A stretch of 64,000 nt of DNA from Chloroflexota bacterium (GCA_016202545.1 JACQON010000002.1:37983-101982), one strand, 5' to 3'. Numbered from the stretch's first letter, positions 8,754-18,137 are shown. A program made the numbers and translations. Notes: a model not told the origin generated them from the letters alone.

Positions 8754-9866
8754 TTACCATGGCTCCTTGTAGGTTATCTTGGCTCCCTTTCCCTCCCAGA
8801 ATTTCAGTGCTGCCGGATGGAAAGACTTCCTCTCGACATAACCATCGACAAACCCCTGGAGCGTCCAGCTCTCAGCCACAGCATAGTAATTCTTGAACGT
8901 GCCTTTCTGCTCCCAAAGGACTCTTAATATCTCGAGCACTATATCATCGGGTAACTCAGGACTGGCTGCGACGAAGCTGGCTCCTTCAGTCACATACCAA
9001 TCATTCTGCATTCGGGGGTCTGCCGTTTGGGGCAGGACTTTGAAACCCATTGGGATCCCGGTCGTCCTCTGAGCCTCCTCTTCTAGTTCAAGCGGAATCT
9101 GTACGCTGTATACTTTTTTGCGGGAGGCAAGGAGCTCCTCTAAGGCAGGAGCGGGGAGAAACTTGGGGAGTACACCACTGAGAGGCAGGGCAGCCGCATC
9201 TATCGTCCCATCCAGGAGGGCATCTTTCATTTTAGCGTAGCTAAGCAACACGGCCTTTGCCTTGTCTTTCACCCCGGCTTTCTCCAGGAAAAACATGTTC
9301 GTTACGTAGGCAGTAGTGGCTGGAGCATATCCGATAGCTACTGTTTTACCAGCTAGGTCTTGGTAGGTCTTAATGTTCGGGTCAAGGGTAAGCATGGCAT
9401 TTTGCCACGGATATAGGACAGCCAGTATGTTGAAGGTATAGGGTTTATCCTTGAATACATCCCGGCCTCCCCTCATGTCATAAAAGGTTCCCACGGCCGC
9501 CTGAAAGATTGAGATTTTCCTGTTTCCTGGCCTGGTGGCTATCTGCGCATTCTCGGTGCTGCCTGAGGTTTCCACAGGTACAATCCGAAGCCAATCGCTG
9601 TTTTTGTTGACCTGCTCAGCTAATCCGAAGCCCAAAAGGTAGCCGGCTGACCCCAGCGTCAACGTGTAGTATGTAAGGTCTGCCTTCTCACGGGTTGGTG
9701 TTGGTGTAGGCGCTGGCGCAGGAGCCGTTATTGTGACTGTCGGCGCTGGCGCTGTTACTGTCATTGTCGGTGCCGGTGCAGGCGCTGGCGTCGGTGCTGG
9801 CTTAGCGCAGGCGATAAGACCGATACTCAATATTAGTGCCATAAAAATCGTTGCCAATCTTCGCAT
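8754..9866 (-). CDS. TAXI family TRAP transporter solute-binding lipoprotein (copy 3)
   Basis: Third tandem TAXI binding lipoprotein, 370 residues, and the most upstream of the set. It has lipobox LIAC near residue 20, a Pro/Ala/Thr linker with two TVT[VI]TAPAP phrases, and the family tail FHPAALKFWEGKGAKITYKEPW. The segment STENAQIATRPGNRKIS aligns with the same place in copies 1 and 2. The leader sequence upstream of its start (GGAGGACTCAAC before the ATG) resembles that upstream of copy 1, which suggests that duplication included the 5' flank. It lies 133 bases downstream of a UbiD gene on the same strand. Confidence 0.88.
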   Translation of the reverse strand: MRRLATIFMALILSIGLIACAKPAPTPAPAPAPTMTVTAPAPTVTITAPAPAPTPTPTREKADLTYYTLTLGSAGYLLGFGLAEQVNKNSDWLRIVPVETSGSTENAQIATRPGNRKISIFQAAVGTFYDMRGGRDVFKDKPYTFNILAVLYPWQNAMLTLDPNIKTYQDLAGKTVAIGYAPATTAYVTNMFFLEKAGVKDKAKAVLLSYAKMKDALLDGTIDAAALPLSGVLPKFLPAPALEELLASRKKVYSVQIPLELEEEAQRTTGIPMGFKVLPQTADPRMQNDWYVTEGASFVAASPELPDDIVLEILRVLWEQKGTFKNYYAVAESWTLQGFVDGYVERKSFHPAALKFWEGKGAKITYKEPW

Positions 9867-9998
9867 GTTGAGTCCTCCCCACTAAGATTTTTTACTTCAT
9901 TATTGCTGGTTGCCTTAACCGCTCAATATATCTCACCTCCAGAAACCAAGGCTTTTATCAGGCGCCTTTTATCCCCGGCCCGCGTACTAGCGTGGCAA

Positions 9999-11426
9999 TT
10001 AATCAATAAACTTCTTCTCTTTTACTCTTCTCAACAACTCCGGGCTAATTGTAACCGGGGGTGCAAATTCTTTTATCCAGTGGTATGGCTTACAGGCTAG
10101 AATAAGTGATTTTGAGTGGGTAAGGTCGCCCCGGCTTTTCTTGTCAGGCGATAACATGGGGTCTATAAGGCTACCCCAACATCCTCCGATAGTATCCATT
10201 GAGGTTTCAGGGTCACATCTTGTGCCCAAAGCCCAAAGGACGTCAGATATATTGGACGGGTCTATATCATCATCAACTATTATTACGTGCCGGCCCATAT
10301 AGCCTGAAACATTAAAGCCGGCTGCCGCCAGTGCTGTCTGCTTAGCATGTCCCGCATACTGCTGTTGGATTGATATTATCCATATGCTGGTGGCGGCCTC
10401 CTGCATGCTCCACACCCCTTTTACGCCGGGGACTTGCCTATCTAACTCATTCCATAGCATAGCTGACATCAGTATATGCCTATTGAATGCCGCCCGACCT
10501 GACAGTTTTGACGGTGGCGACCCCATGATTATCGGGTTGTTCCGATGTAGGACGGCCTTTACTCTGAAAGCAGGCACGGGTCTTGAATACCCATAATATC
10601 CCAGCCACTCTCCAAAAGGCCCCTCTTCTATCATCTCGACTTCAGGCGGAACCATCTCACCTTCCAGTACAATCTCGGCTGTAGCTGGAATAGGTAAATC
10701 AGTCACTACGCCTTTCACCACCTCAACAGGTCTGTTTCTCAGCCATCCGGCATAATCATATTCGCTAACTCCCCAGGGTATGGAGGGCCACGTGCTCGTT
10801 GCCCACAAAGTTGGCTCCTGCCCACACGTCACAGCCACGGGGCAAGGCTGGCCTTTGTCCCAATATTTTCTCCTGATTATATCCCCGTGCCTGCCCGGAG
10901 CCATATAGACCGTGGCTACCGTTTTGTCGTGGACCTGCACCCTGTATGTCCCGAGATTTATCCAACCCTCGTCCGGGTCCCTCTGTATAACCATGCAACC
11001 TGTGCCGATGTACCTGCCTCCGTCAAGCTCATGCCACTTAGGTGATGGAAACTCAAAGAGGTCAACCTCGTCACCGGTACGGATGTTTTCCTTGACGGGC
11101 CCTGTACCAACCTGCACTGGCGGAATCAGCTTGACGTCTTCTTTGATTCTACTGCGCCATGCCCGAACAAGCTCTAACCCCCTGGCTTCCAATGGCAATC
11201 CCAGAGCAAGGGCAGTGCGCCTGGGCGTAGTAAACATGTTGGTGACAACCCTGTACCCGGCTTTGTAGCCTTTGACCTTATCGAACAACACCAGAGGCGA
11301 ATCGGGAATTGCTAGCTGGACGTCTGTGACAGCGCCTATCTCCAGGTCCCAATCTGCACCCTCAACTAGCTTGTATCCCTCTAATTCCTCGACTCTTTGT
11401 ATAAACTCCCTGATGTCATAGAACAT
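9999..11426 (-). CDS. UbiD family decarboxylase (UbiD-1)
   Basis: Member of the UbiD family, whose enzymes reversibly decarboxylate aromatic or alpha,beta-unsaturated acids using prenylated FMN made by UbiX. Starting at ATG 11426 gives 475 residues. The family's catalytic arrangement is visible: Arg162 in the N-x-G-x-YR motif, and Glu268 and Glu273 in EGPFGE. The frame stays open upstream to 11486, but those 20 residues are unlike the family start, whereas FYDIREFIQRVEE resembles UbiD N-termini. It sits between the TctAB permease genes upstream and the TAXI binding proteins downstream. It shares long near-identical stretches with UbiD-4 (59326-60756), for example LFEFPSPKW followed by ELDGGRYIGTG, making them closer relatives than UbiD-2 or UbiD-3. 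Confidence 0.88.
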   Translation of the reverse strand: MFYDIREFIQRVEELEGYKLVEGADWDLEIGAVTDVQLAIPDSPLVLFDKVKGYKAGYRVVTNMFTTPRRTALALGLPLEARGLELVRAWRSRIKEDVKLIPPVQVGTGPVKENIRTGDEVDLFEFPSPKWHELDGGRYIGTGCMVIQRDPDEGWINLGTYRVQVHDKTVATVYMAPGRHGDIIRRKYWDKGQPCPVAVTCGQEPTLWATSTWPSIPWGVSEYDYAGWLRNRPVEVVKGVVTDLPIPATAEIVLEGEMVPPEVEMIEEGPFGEWLGYYGYSRPVPAFRVKAVLHRNNPIIMGSPPSKLSGRAAFNRHILMSAMLWNELDRQVPGVKGVWSMQEAATSIWIISIQQQYAGHAKQTALAAAGFNVSGYMGRHVIIVDDDIDPSNISDVLWALGTRCDPETSMDTIGGCWGSLIDPMLSPDKKSRGDLTHSKSLILACKPYHWIKEFAPPVTISPELLRRVKEKKFID

Positions 11427-11748
11427 TTCTATATTCTCTTTTATAGTGTCTGGCTTTTGGATACAGACAGATGACTTTTCTTGCACTCATTCTATCATAC
11501 CTTGTCAAGGGAAATAGTCTCTATTACAAATCGGGTGGGCAAATTTTTCAAAAAGTTAAAGGATTTGTGCCCGCTGTCCTGCGGCACGAAAAGGTAAGGG
11601 TAATCCACCGTCTGACCGTATATCTGGGGCGTCACAGTCAGAAAGGCTGTCCTAAAGTATCTCGACAATGGCATTCCTACTATACCAAAGCTGATGACGA
11701 ATGAAGATTACTTCACTGCCAGTTGAACCAGGAATCCGGGTAAAATGA
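11427..11748. other. 322-base spacer between tctB and UbiD-1
   Basis: The gap between the end of tctB and the start of UbiD-1 is unusually long for this tightly packed run. It is AT-richer than the flanking genes and holds a 77-codon plus-strand frame of no recognisable family. I see no strong promoter, terminator or repeat. It may hold a promoter for UbiD-1 and the TAXI block. Confidence 0.4.
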
Positions 11749-12222
11749 CTAGCCGAACCAACTAGGAATCAACCCCCGATACAAGGTAACTCCCAACAAG
11801 CGTTCAAATATCCCATACATAAATGCCGTGGCCACCACAGCGTAGATGATAGCTACATACCATCTTGTCCCATGCGACCTCATATAAGTAAAAACGAAGA
11901 GCGGAATGGCTACCAGAAAGCCCAGCACATAGATGGTTAGAGAAAACCCCATTACCCATGCCCCGACAATTAGATATCCACCCCAACTTTCTCTGGCTGC
12001 TTCTTGCACCGTGATTTCGCCTTTGCCTATGTTCGCTCCCGACACGCCTCTCGCTGAGATGCCCTTCCACAATCCTATACCTGAAAGGACAAAAACCAGG
12101 CTGCTAATCAGCAGGGGCAATAACTTGGATTCCGGGTATTTCATCGGTAACGCCAGGCCGATAACTGCCAGCGCGATTGCCATAATTACCGGGTATAAGT
12201 AAGAGCTACCTCTTAACTTCAT
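11749..12222 (-). CDS. tctB: Tripartite tricarboxylate transporter TctB family protein
   Basis: Small membrane subunit of a tripartite tricarboxylate transporter, 157 residues with four predicted hydrophobic segments, the normal TctB layout. Its start overlaps the end of tctA by four bases (ATGA type), showing coupling. With TctA it forms the permease that takes up di- or tricarboxylates or other organic acids handed over by TctC. The N-terminal segment (YLYPVIMAIALAVIGLALP) is the first membrane span. Family assignment rests on size, topology and neighbours more than on sequence motifs, since TctB is poorly conserved. Confidence 0.82.
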   Translation of the reverse strand: MKLRGSSYLYPVIMAIALAVIGLALPMKYPESKLLPLLISSLVFVLSGIGLWKGISARGVSGANIGKGEITVQEAARESWGGYLIVGAWVMGFSLTIYVLGFLVAIPLFVFTYMRSHGTRWYVAIIYAVVATAFMYGIFERLLGVTLYRGLIPSWFG

Positions 12223-13718
12223 GCTCTTTTACCCCCTCGCTCAAGCCGATGTCGAAGCAGTCTCATTATGGGTCTGGTGGTAAAAAGAGCAATTATGATA
12301 AAAATCAGGCTTAAACTGAGGGGCCGCATGAAGAACAGCGGGCCGGATGCGGCTAGAGCAATGAAAAGGTATTTTTCAAACAGAGTACCAAGAATATACC
12401 CCACCAGCAGCGCCGGTAAATTGAACTCGAACTTTCTCATCAGTAGCCCCACAGCACCGAAGATAAGGGTCACGATAACATCACTAAACATCTGCCCCTG
12501 AGCAAAAGCGCCAACCAGGACCATGACCGTAACTAAAGGCACCAGTATGCGGCTGGGAACATAGGCCACCTTGGACATGTACCTGGCCGTAAACAGGCAA
12601 ATAAGCGCGCCGACTACGTTAGCAATAATAACCAGGAACATCATAGTGAGTGTTAGGTCCAGATGCTCCCGCATCATCGGCGGGCCAGGTATAAGCCCCA
12701 ATATTAAGAACGCTCCCAGGTAGATGGCGTGCTCCGCGCTACCCGGTATGCCCAGAGCCAGAGTGGTCAACAATGCGCCTGCCTGGACAGCGTTGTTGGA
12801 ACTCTCTGGAGCGATAACCCCTTCGACAATGCCAGTGCCAAACTTCTCGGGGTGCTTCGATGTTTGTTTGGCTTGACCGTAAGCGACGAATACCGCCGTC
12901 GAAGCGCCTATCCCAGGGATGACGCCGATGATGTAGCCGATAACAGTGCTACGCAGCCACAGCACCCAGTGACGAAATACATCCTTTACCCCCTCCAGTA
13001 CCTGCTTCCCCTTTATCACCACCTCTACTTTAGCTATAGTGCCGCCTTTGACGGCCAGGTCGATTATTTCCGGCAAGGCAAACAGCCCCAGGATAAGGGG
13101 AATCAGCGGGATGCCATCATAGAGGTAAGGGTTACCGAAAGTAAAACGTGGCACCCCGGATATCGCTTGATACCCGACGAGGGAAATCATAAGTCCCAGT
13201 CCGCCGCTAATTATACCTTTAAGCGGCGAGCCGACAGTCAGAATGCCAATACATGATAAGCCTAGCAGTATCACAAAAACCATGTCCGCGGAGAGGATGG
13301 ACATAACCATAGGCAAGACCAGAGGAATCATTCCTAATGCCAGAAGTGCAGCCAGCAGACCACCCATTGCCGAACTGGTCAGGACTGCTCCCAGGGCCCG
13401 GCCAGCTTGTCCCTTCTGAGTCATGGGGAAGCCGTCAATCTGCGTAGCTATGTTGACGCCGGTCCCGGGTATGTTCAACAAGACGGCGGTTATCGAGCCC
13501 CCGGTCATGGCAGCGGCGGTAATGGCCACCATGAAGACCAGAGCGTAATCGGCTGGGACCTTGAAAAGAAAAGGCAGGAAGAGGGTGATTGCCAGCATAC
13601 CGCCAATGCCAGGAATAACGCCAAATATAAGCCCGATGACAACGCCTCCAAGCATGTAAGCGAGAAGGGTCATATCTCCTAGATTTTGTAGGGCCTGGAT
13701 AAATGCCTGTATTACCAT
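12219..13718 (-). CDS. tctA: Tripartite tricarboxylate transporter permease TctA
   Basis: Large permease of the TTT system, 499 residues with about twelve hydrophobic segments. The family motif GVIPGIGGMLAI appears near residue 35, with a second copy-like GVIPGIGASTAVFVAYGQAK mid-protein, reflecting the internal repeat of TctA. Further glycine-rich turns such as LNIPGTGVNIATQIDGFPM fit the family. It is followed by tctB with a four-base overlap and preceded by the TctC binding-protein gene after 142 bases. It presumably imports a carboxylate that a neighbouring UbiD enzyme uses. Confidence 0.92.
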   Translation of the reverse strand: MVIQAFIQALQNLGDMTLLAYMLGGVVIGLIFGVIPGIGGMLAITLFLPFLFKVPADYALVFMVAITAAAMTGGSITAVLLNIPGTGVNIATQIDGFPMTQKGQAGRALGAVLTSSAMGGLLAALLALGMIPLVLPMVMSILSADMVFVILLGLSCIGILTVGSPLKGIISGGLGLMISLVGYQAISGVPRFTFGNPYLYDGIPLIPLILGLFALPEIIDLAVKGGTIAKVEVVIKGKQVLEGVKDVFRHWVLWLRSTVIGYIIGVIPGIGASTAVFVAYGQAKQTSKHPEKFGTGIVEGVIAPESSNNAVQAGALLTTLALGIPGSAEHAIYLGAFLILGLIPGPPMMREHLDLTLTMMFLVIIANVVGALICLFTARYMSKVAYVPSRILVPLVTVMVLVGAFAQGQMFSDVIVTLIFGAVGLLMRKFEFNLPALLVGYILGTLFEKYLFIALAASGPLFFMRPLSLSLIFIIIALFTTRPIMRLLRHRLERGGKRA

Positions 13719-13860
13719 CCTCTAGCTGGCCTCACTACGTCTCACTGTAAATAGCTTGAAATAGACCATCTCCAATAGCGTTCATCCCCGAGTATCTCTC
13801 CCGGCGAATGAACAATAACTCTCCTCTAATATCCGGACAAATGGGGTAACGCCCCTACCG

Positions 13861-15021
13861 TTAGCGTATATACTGGTCAATCAAGGTATCTGCCTTGTCC
13901 AAATCCTCCTTCAATATGTTTTGCCTCATCCATTCCATCCTCTTAGCCACGTCCTCACCCTTGGTGGGCGCGGTCCAGACCGGGAAGGCACGAACCACCT
14001 GAGTCTTAAAAGCCGAATTAGCGAATATGGTGTCAAACGAACTGCGCAAAAACTTAATCCTGTCCTCAGGTATTCCCGGTGGTGCAAAAAATTCAATGGA
14101 AGCCCTCAGTGCTGATACTATGTTTAATATTTTCTTATCTTCTGGAGAAAGCTGTACTAGCTCCGGGATTGCTGGCACGTCAGGATAATAGGCCAAGCTC
14201 CTATCATAGTCCACCACGACGAAAGGCGTCTTCAGATAACCCTTCTCCACTTCGCGCGTGTAAGCATTAATGCTGTATGCATAGCCGTGTATCTCGCCCC
14301 TGGTGGAAGCCAGCGACAACTCTGCAGTGCCGGCATAGCCGGGGACGATGCGGGCATCCTTGAGGCCAAAGGCTTTAATAATCAGTGCCGTCGCTATCAC
14401 GGCGACACCACGCCTCTCGGAGACCCCCAGTTTGACGCCACTTGCTTGCTGCAGCTCTGCCATCGACTTATAGGGAAGCTGTGCAGCTATAGCCATCGCA
14501 GTTTCATCCCTGAGAAAAGCCCCGATATAGTTGAACTTCAGCATGTCAAACTTGACGCCAGGGTCATCCATAAGCGCTGGCCCATATAAAGTGCCCCTGC
14601 CGTATGTTAACCCCATGGTAAGCCCGTCAGGTTTGGCGGAGTATATAGCATTGGTACCGAGCAAACCACCACCCCCTGCCATGTTCTTGACTATCATAGT
14701 GCCGCCGGTAACTTCTGCCCAGAAGCTGGCATATATTCGGGCAAGGAAGTCAGCGCCGCCACCAGCCCCGTAGGGCAAAATCATAGTTGCGATGTTATTC
14801 TTATAGAAATCGGCGGCGCTTACCGCCGTCGGCGTCGGGGTTGGTGTGGGTGTAGGTGTAGGGGCTGGTGTTGGCGTTAGTGTGACTGTTGGTCCGGGGA
14901 CGGTGACCGTTGGCGCAGGGGCTGTTACCGTTGCTACCGGCGCGGGTGCCCGGGCGCAGCCAGCGCCGATAGCCAGCAAGCTCAACAGCAACGCTACAAA
15001 GACTGATATTACTCTCCGCAT
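13861..15021 (-). CDS. tctC: Tripartite tricarboxylate transporter substrate-binding lipoprotein TctC
   Basis: Bug/TctC-family extracytoplasmic binding protein, 386 residues. A lipoprotein signal (lipobox GAGC, Cys near residue 22) is followed by a Pro/Thr linker to about residue 67 containing TVTAPAPTVTV. The mature domain has MILPYGAGGGADFLAR, equivalent to the pyrophosphate-like anion-binding loop PxxAGGxxD of the family, and IVKNMAGGGGLLGTN. It heads the tctC-tctA-tctB order usual for these systems. The linker has the same TVTAPAP style as the unrelated TAXI and DctP proteins nearby. A short 4-bp GGGG/CCCC hairpin follows the stop at 13843-13855, weaker than those in the TRAP operons. Confidence 0.9.
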   Translation of the reverse strand: MRRVISVFVALLLSLLAIGAGCARAPAPVATVTAPAPTVTVPGPTVTLTPTPAPTPTPTPTPTPTAVSAADFYKNNIATMILPYGAGGGADFLARIYASFWAEVTGGTMIVKNMAGGGGLLGTNAIYSAKPDGLTMGLTYGRGTLYGPALMDDPGVKFDMLKFNYIGAFLRDETAMAIAAQLPYKSMAELQQASGVKLGVSERRGVAVIATALIIKAFGLKDARIVPGYAGTAELSLASTRGEIHGYAYSINAYTREVEKGYLKTPFVVVDYDRSLAYYPDVPAIPELVQLSPEDKKILNIVSALRASIEFFAPPGIPEDRIKFLRSSFDTIFANSAFKTQVVRAFPVWTAPTKGEDVAKRMEWMRQNILKEDLDKADTLIDQYIR

Positions 15022-15132
15022 TTGAATGCTCCTTTCACTTAATTTTGGCTACGGCATTACCAAACGATTCAAACTCACACCCTTGCCACCCCCTTTTAGA
15101 CAGATTCTCAGCCGATAAGTTTTCCGATTACA

Positions 15133-15265
15133 ATTTAGTTCTTTGTCTCGCCAGCTTCTCCCCAGTAAGGGATAGCCATACCATGGCTCCTTAGGGTTGA
15201 GCTTGGGTAACCCCAGCTCCTCCCAGATTTGCTTGGCCCTCTCTCAGTGAGCCTGTCCAATCTTA
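15133..15265 (-). pseudogene. Decayed 3' end of a UbiD-family decarboxylase gene
   Basis: The 380-base gap between UbiD-2 and tctC contains a clear relic of a UbiD 3' end. On the minus strand one frame reads RAKQIWEELGLPKLNPKEPW then YGYPL, matching RARQIWEEEGLPRLSAKVPW and HGYSLGY near the C-terminus of UbiD-3. After a deletion or shift another frame reads TGEKLARQRTKL and then stops with TAA at 15135-15137, matching the last residues TGEKLAKQRVKL of UbiD-3. The 5' part of the gene is gone and about 30 codons are missing internally. It shows that a fourth UbiD gene once lay here. Confidence 0.72.
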
Positions 15266-15401
15266 GGTAGTCTTTCAAAGGCTAACACTTCATGAAGTTT
15301 TCCTTTGGCTTGCGCTTGAATATATATACTGCTTCTCCAGGGGGCTTGTCAAGGTTTTGCTGAACAACTCCGCCACGCACTGGATTCCAGGCAAAAGAGG
15401 G

Positions 15402-16814
15402 CTATAAGTTTATGCCATATTTCTGCCACCGGGCTTCCACCTTCGCCTTAATATCGGGGTCGTCACATAGCTCTGGAGCTTCTGTCCCTTCGGCCTGATA
15501 TTCCTCACTGGGCATTGTGGCATCTACCCCCCAGTGTGCTGACCACCCACGCCTGGAATAGGGCTGGGATACATCCAATACTCCACCAGGGCTTCGCCGA
15601 GCTATTAATATATCCCGGTCCGGTTGAACATAGTTGCTCACCGCCCATTCAACATGTACTGGATTACGGATATCTACGTTTTCGTCCACGACGACAACAT
15701 ATTTAAAGCGATGAAGGTTAGGGTCGCCCCAGACAGCGTGAATTATCTCATTCACGTGTCCTGGCCAGAGCTTTCTCAAGGAAATGACTAACTTAAATGC
15801 ACAACCGTGGCGAGGAGCGTGGACATCTACTACTCCGGGAAGTTTCTTGAGTTTGGAGTAGGCAAGATATTCCTTTCCCTTCACGGTAATAAACCCGGTC
15901 TCCGAAGGATACCCTTCTCTTTCCCCTAGAAATATCGGGTTGTCTCGGTGGGTAATAGTTTTCAAATGAAACACGTGGAGCATCTGAGCATCACCCTGAT
16001 GCCCTGTATATTCTCCAAAAGGACCGTCAAGCTTCAGTTCATCAGGATACACTTCTCCTTCCAGTATTATCTCTGCCGTAGCTGGCACTGCCAAATCACA
16101 GGTCTCGCACTTAACTAGCTCTAACGGTTCCTTCCTCAATGCGCCGACATAATCGTCTTCACTTGGTGGATGTTGGAATTTCGCACCGGCTGCAAGCAAA
16201 TAGACAGGGTCTGTGCCAATGGCAACGGCTATAGGCATCGGTTTACCAGGATGTAGTCGCGCCCATTTCCTGAGATGTTGTCCCCCGTGTTGGTAAGATG
16301 GCATTAGCATCCCGGTTTCATTCTTTGTCCGATACATCATTCGATAAATGCCTGTATTCTGTACCCCTGTCTGCGGGTCCTTGGTTACCTGTAATCCCAG
16401 AGTGCCGATGTAAGGCGCTCCATCTTTTTTATGCCATTTCACCGGAGGGAAAATAGTATTAAGGTCGGCTTTCTCCCCTGTCAAAATATTCTCTTTACAG
16501 GGACCAGTCTTGACTAGCTTTGGTGGGATAGGGTGCTCTATTCTCTTTATCCATTCTTCTGTAATCTCCTTATCATCAACTGTGTCCATCCCTAGAGCTA
16601 AGGCTAAACGCTGTAATGTCCCAATCAGATTACATAGAAGCGGCACCTTGTGACCTCTGATATTTTCAAAAAGTACCGCCGGGCCATCTACGTTGATTAG
16701 CTTATTGGCAACGCCGTTTACCTCCCATGCCGGGTCTACCTCGGTTTTCACTCTGGCTAGAAGGCCTTTCTTCTCGAGCAACGCAACGAATCCTCTTAAA
16801 TCTTTGTATGCCAT
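15402..16814 (-). CDS. UbiD family decarboxylase (UbiD-2)
   Basis: UbiD-family enzyme of 470 residues from the ATG at 16814, which is preceded by GGAGGAAG eight bases away. Conserved features are Arg158 in the GIYR motif and the GPFGE segment. Here the first acidic residue of the usual E-G-P-F-G-E is aspartate (Asp263), with Glu268 retained. The N-terminus MAYKDLRGFVALLEKKG is typical. It lies 21 bases downstream of dctM, so it is probably co-transcribed with the DctPQM transporter and acts on that transporter's cargo. The D for E change is conservative and occurs in a place known to matter for catalysis; activity remains likely but unproven. Confidence 0.88.
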   Translation of the reverse strand: MAYKDLRGFVALLEKKGLLARVKTEVDPAWEVNGVANKLINVDGPAVLFENIRGHKVPLLCNLIGTLQRLALALGMDTVDDKEITEEWIKRIEHPIPPKLVKTGPCKENILTGEKADLNTIFPPVKWHKKDGAPYIGTLGLQVTKDPQTGVQNTGIYRMMYRTKNETGMLMPSYQHGGQHLRKWARLHPGKPMPIAVAIGTDPVYLLAAGAKFQHPPSEDDYVGALRKEPLELVKCETCDLAVPATAEIILEGEVYPDELKLDGPFGEYTGHQGDAQMLHVFHLKTITHRDNPIFLGEREGYPSETGFITVKGKEYLAYSKLKKLPGVVDVHAPRHGCAFKLVISLRKLWPGHVNEIIHAVWGDPNLHRFKYVVVVDENVDIRNPVHVEWAVSNYVQPDRDILIARRSPGGVLDVSQPYSRRGWSAHWGVDATMPSEEYQAEGTEAPELCDDPDIKAKVEARWQKYGINL

Positions 16815-16835
16815 AATCGGTTCTTCCTCCAATCT

Positions 16836-18137
16836 TCATCTGTACAAAACACCAGGAAACCACATAGCGATTTCAGGGAAAGCTGTTAATAGCACCAGCA
16901 TCAAAAGCACGGGAACAATGAACGGTAAAGCACCCAAGGCAATAGTCTCTATCGAGTGTTCGGGAACAACCCCACGAAGAATGAACAAACTCAGGCCAAA
17001 TGGGGGTGTAACCAATCCAAACTCAGCGACCACTACGTAAAAGACACCAAACCAAATCATGTCGACGCCGAGACTGTTGAGGACAGGTACGACAAAGGGA
17101 AAGGTTAGAAACATCATCGACCAAGAGTCAAATAGACATCCCAGGATAAGGTAGAGTATGCCGACAGCGGCTATGGTGCCGACCACGCCAATATTCAGAG
17201 CGACCAATGAAGTGGCAACCCGAGTGGTAATTCCCGTCATGTTAAGGGCATGGGTAAGCGTTATTGCCGTAGCATAGATAAACATGCTCATAGTGGTTAC
17301 TTTCAAAGCATCGAGAAGACCTGCCCTAATCATCGCCAGGGTAAGTCGCCTATAAGCCAGGGTAAGAACAATGCTGAGGAAAGCACCCATAGCTGCGGCT
17401 TCGGTAGGCGTCATTATACCGCCAAAGATGGCGCCTAACACCCCGAGTATCAGGATAACGAAGGACACTACTTCTCTTAGCGACCGTAGTCTCTCCATCC
17501 AGGTAAACCTGGGAGATGCCGGAGCCAAGCTCGGATTGAGCTTGACCATGACAATGACGGTTAGAATAAAGAAAACGGTTAGCAGTACCCCGGGGACAAG
17601 CCCGGCGGCAAAAAGGTTCGTTATTGGTATGCCCACCCAGGTAGCATAGATAATCATGAGAACACTGGGGGGAATAAGCGGCGCCAGACCACTCCCGATA
17701 GCGATTGAGCCGAGAGAAAGTCTGGGGCTGTAGCCCCTCTTGTCCATCGGAGAAAAGGCAATCTTACCAAAGGTGGCACAGGACGCCATAGAGGAACCAG
17801 ACATGGCAGCAAAGACGCCGCAGGCGGCCAGTGTCGAGACTGCCAGGCCGCCGGGCAAACGGCCGAGCCATCTTTCCAGCGTGGCAAAAAGCTTTTCACA
17901 AATGCCACTTTCACTAAGTATTGAACCCATGAATACAAAAAGTGGAATCGCCGTCAACGAAAAGGAGTAGGTCGCATCCCATGAACTCCAGCCGAACTGG
18001 TCAATGGACTGATTGGCTAAAAGCCACAGCGCTGCAGTAGCCGCTATCCCGATTGCCCAGGCAACTTGAAGCCCCATGAATAGCAGAACTACCATGCCGC
18101 CGATAATGGCGAGGCTCATTACCATTTCCTGACTCAT
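16836..18137 (-). CDS. dctM: TRAP transporter large permease (DctM)
   Basis: Large membrane subunit of a TRAP carboxylate transporter, 433 residues with about twelve hydrophobic segments. Family motifs include SGSSMASCATFGKIAFSPM near residue 115, GSGLAPLIPPSVLMIIYA and GGIMTPTEAAAMGAFLSI. It shares one base with the dctQ stop (TGATG), indicating coupled translation, and is followed by UbiD-2. It closely resembles the DctM at 60897-62198 of the second island, including the AYRRLT and VTPPFGLSLFILRG segments, so the two TRAP systems are paralogs. Confidence 0.93.
   Translation of the reverse strand: MSQEMVMSLAIIGGMVVLLFMGLQVAWAIGIAATAALWLLANQSIDQFGWSSWDATYSFSLTAIPLFVFMGSILSESGICEKLFATLERWLGRLPGGLAVSTLAACGVFAAMSGSSMASCATFGKIAFSPMDKRGYSPRLSLGSIAIGSGLAPLIPPSVLMIIYATWVGIPITNLFAAGLVPGVLLTVFFILTVIVMVKLNPSLAPASPRFTWMERLRSLREVVSFVILILGVLGAIFGGIMTPTEAAAMGAFLSIVLTLAYRRLTLAMIRAGLLDALKVTTMSMFIYATAITLTHALNMTGITTRVATSLVALNIGVVGTIAAVGILYLILGCLFDSWSMMFLTFPFVVPVLNSLGVDMIWFGVFYVVVAEFGLVTPPFGLSLFILRGVVPEHSIETIALGALPFIVPVLLMLVLLTAFPEIAMWFPGVLYR

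Noticed and set aside
11471..11704. 77-codon frame in the gap between UbiD-1 and tctB
   Set aside because: It begins inside the UbiD-1 leader, lacks a good ribosome site and resembles no protein.
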